29,981 bases of DNA from Fimiplasma intestinipullorum (lineage in GTDB: Bacteria > Bacillota_I > Bacilli_A > Erysipelotrichales > Coprobacillaceae), in the NCBI GenBank assembly GCA_018715065.1, contig DVMJ01000020.1, forward strand, positions 1-29,981, written 5' to 3'. The translations under genes and the position numbers were made by a program. Under the pieces are notes generated by a model, which did no database searches, was not told the origin of the DNA, and worked only from the letters and a program-made list of their open reading frames with translations. Below are positions 29,924-29,981 of this stretch, in pieces (the stretch's first letter is position 1; each line of letters opens with the position of its first letter).

Positions 29924-29981
29924 TATGTATGGCTAAAAAATGTTGTATGTAAAGCCCTCTATAAAATATTTTTCAGTTTTT

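Larger units (their letters stand above)
29475..29936 (+). pseudogene. Decayed transposase, N-terminal part only
   Basis: AAAGGAGGT (29459-29467) precedes ATG 29475. The first 95 or so residues (MAKIISCLIHFLHTFRKLLY, then LRFLPSDPNP, LPVLEPEHLPIPFDQAKAAY, HAGKTYPPQGTV) match, from memory, the N-terminus of an Erysipelotrichaceae insertion-sequence transposase that continues into a zinc-ribbon (CxxC) and DDE domain. Here the expected cysteines are absent: the frame reads GTVGPVGPVGATS through a short GC-rich stretch (29755-29788) and then runs into AT-rich, hydrophobic, unrelated sequence before stopping at 29936. So the homologous part ends near 29760-29790, and the tail is probably not transposase. 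Confidence 0.6.

Overview
The window looks like chromosomal DNA from a low- to mid-GC, Gram-positive gut Firmicute, most likely of the Erysipelotrichaceae/Erysipelotrichia. This rests on strong AAGGAGG-type ribosome binding sites, sigma-A promoters, RpiR/PTS sugar genes, PhnDCE and BceA-like ABC systems, and two transposase fragments that resemble Erysipelotrichaceae insertion-sequence proteins. The placement is recognition from memory, not a search. Both ends (about 1-250 and 29,290-29,981) are AT-rich and carry incomplete transposase genes, so the window may be one stretch between two mobile-element copies.

Layout. 1-1140: start of a transposase on the minus strand, then about 900 bases of AT-rich DNA with only one doubtful ORF. 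1174-4505: a DUF975-like membrane protein, a Nudix hydrolase and thioredoxin on plus, then a SRAP (HMCES/YedK-like) protein and a YegS-type lipid kinase on minus. 4694-7733: a tight operon for the end of the shikimate/chorismate route (aroA, aroC, AroQ chorismate mutase, aroK), every junction overlapping. 7754-8917: dUTPase (minus) and a second Nudix protein (plus). 8940-14815: a beta-glucoside region with 6-phospho-beta-glucosidase and an RpiR regulator on minus, then a cellobiose-type PTS EIIC, a KduD-like dehydrogenase, a second RpiR regulator and a YbjQ protein on plus. 14933-16770: MATE exporter coupled to a third Nudix protein. 16895-20319: a CydD/CydC-like heterodimeric ABC exporter with a clear operator. 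20316-23037: an ABC exporter with two ATPase genes and one short BceB-like permease. 23147-23836: TetR regulator. 23992-28697: phnD-phnC-phnE-phnE plus a two-domain tyrosine-phosphatase-like protein. 28779-29258: a GNAT acetyltransferase. 29475-29936: a decayed transposase.

Regulation can be read in several places. Near-identical palindromes TGAAACATTGTTTCA and TGAAACATTGTTACA lie on either side of the first rpiR gene. TTTACA/TGTAAA palindromes fill the tetR-phnD intergenic region. AGTTAG-N6-CTAACT sits at the predicted transcription start of the CydDC-like exporter. Most intrinsic terminators begin exactly at the second base of the stop codon of the gene they end, and several are shared by convergent genes.

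The most unusual items are the phn operon with a fused tandem phosphatase whose first P-loop has lost its lysine, the phnD start (an ATT codon or a one-base slip in an A-run), a probably leaderless tetR, the two-ATPase/one-permease exporter, and a promoter, six-codon ORF and hairpin module at the right edge. No rRNA, tRNA or CRISPR array was recognised.
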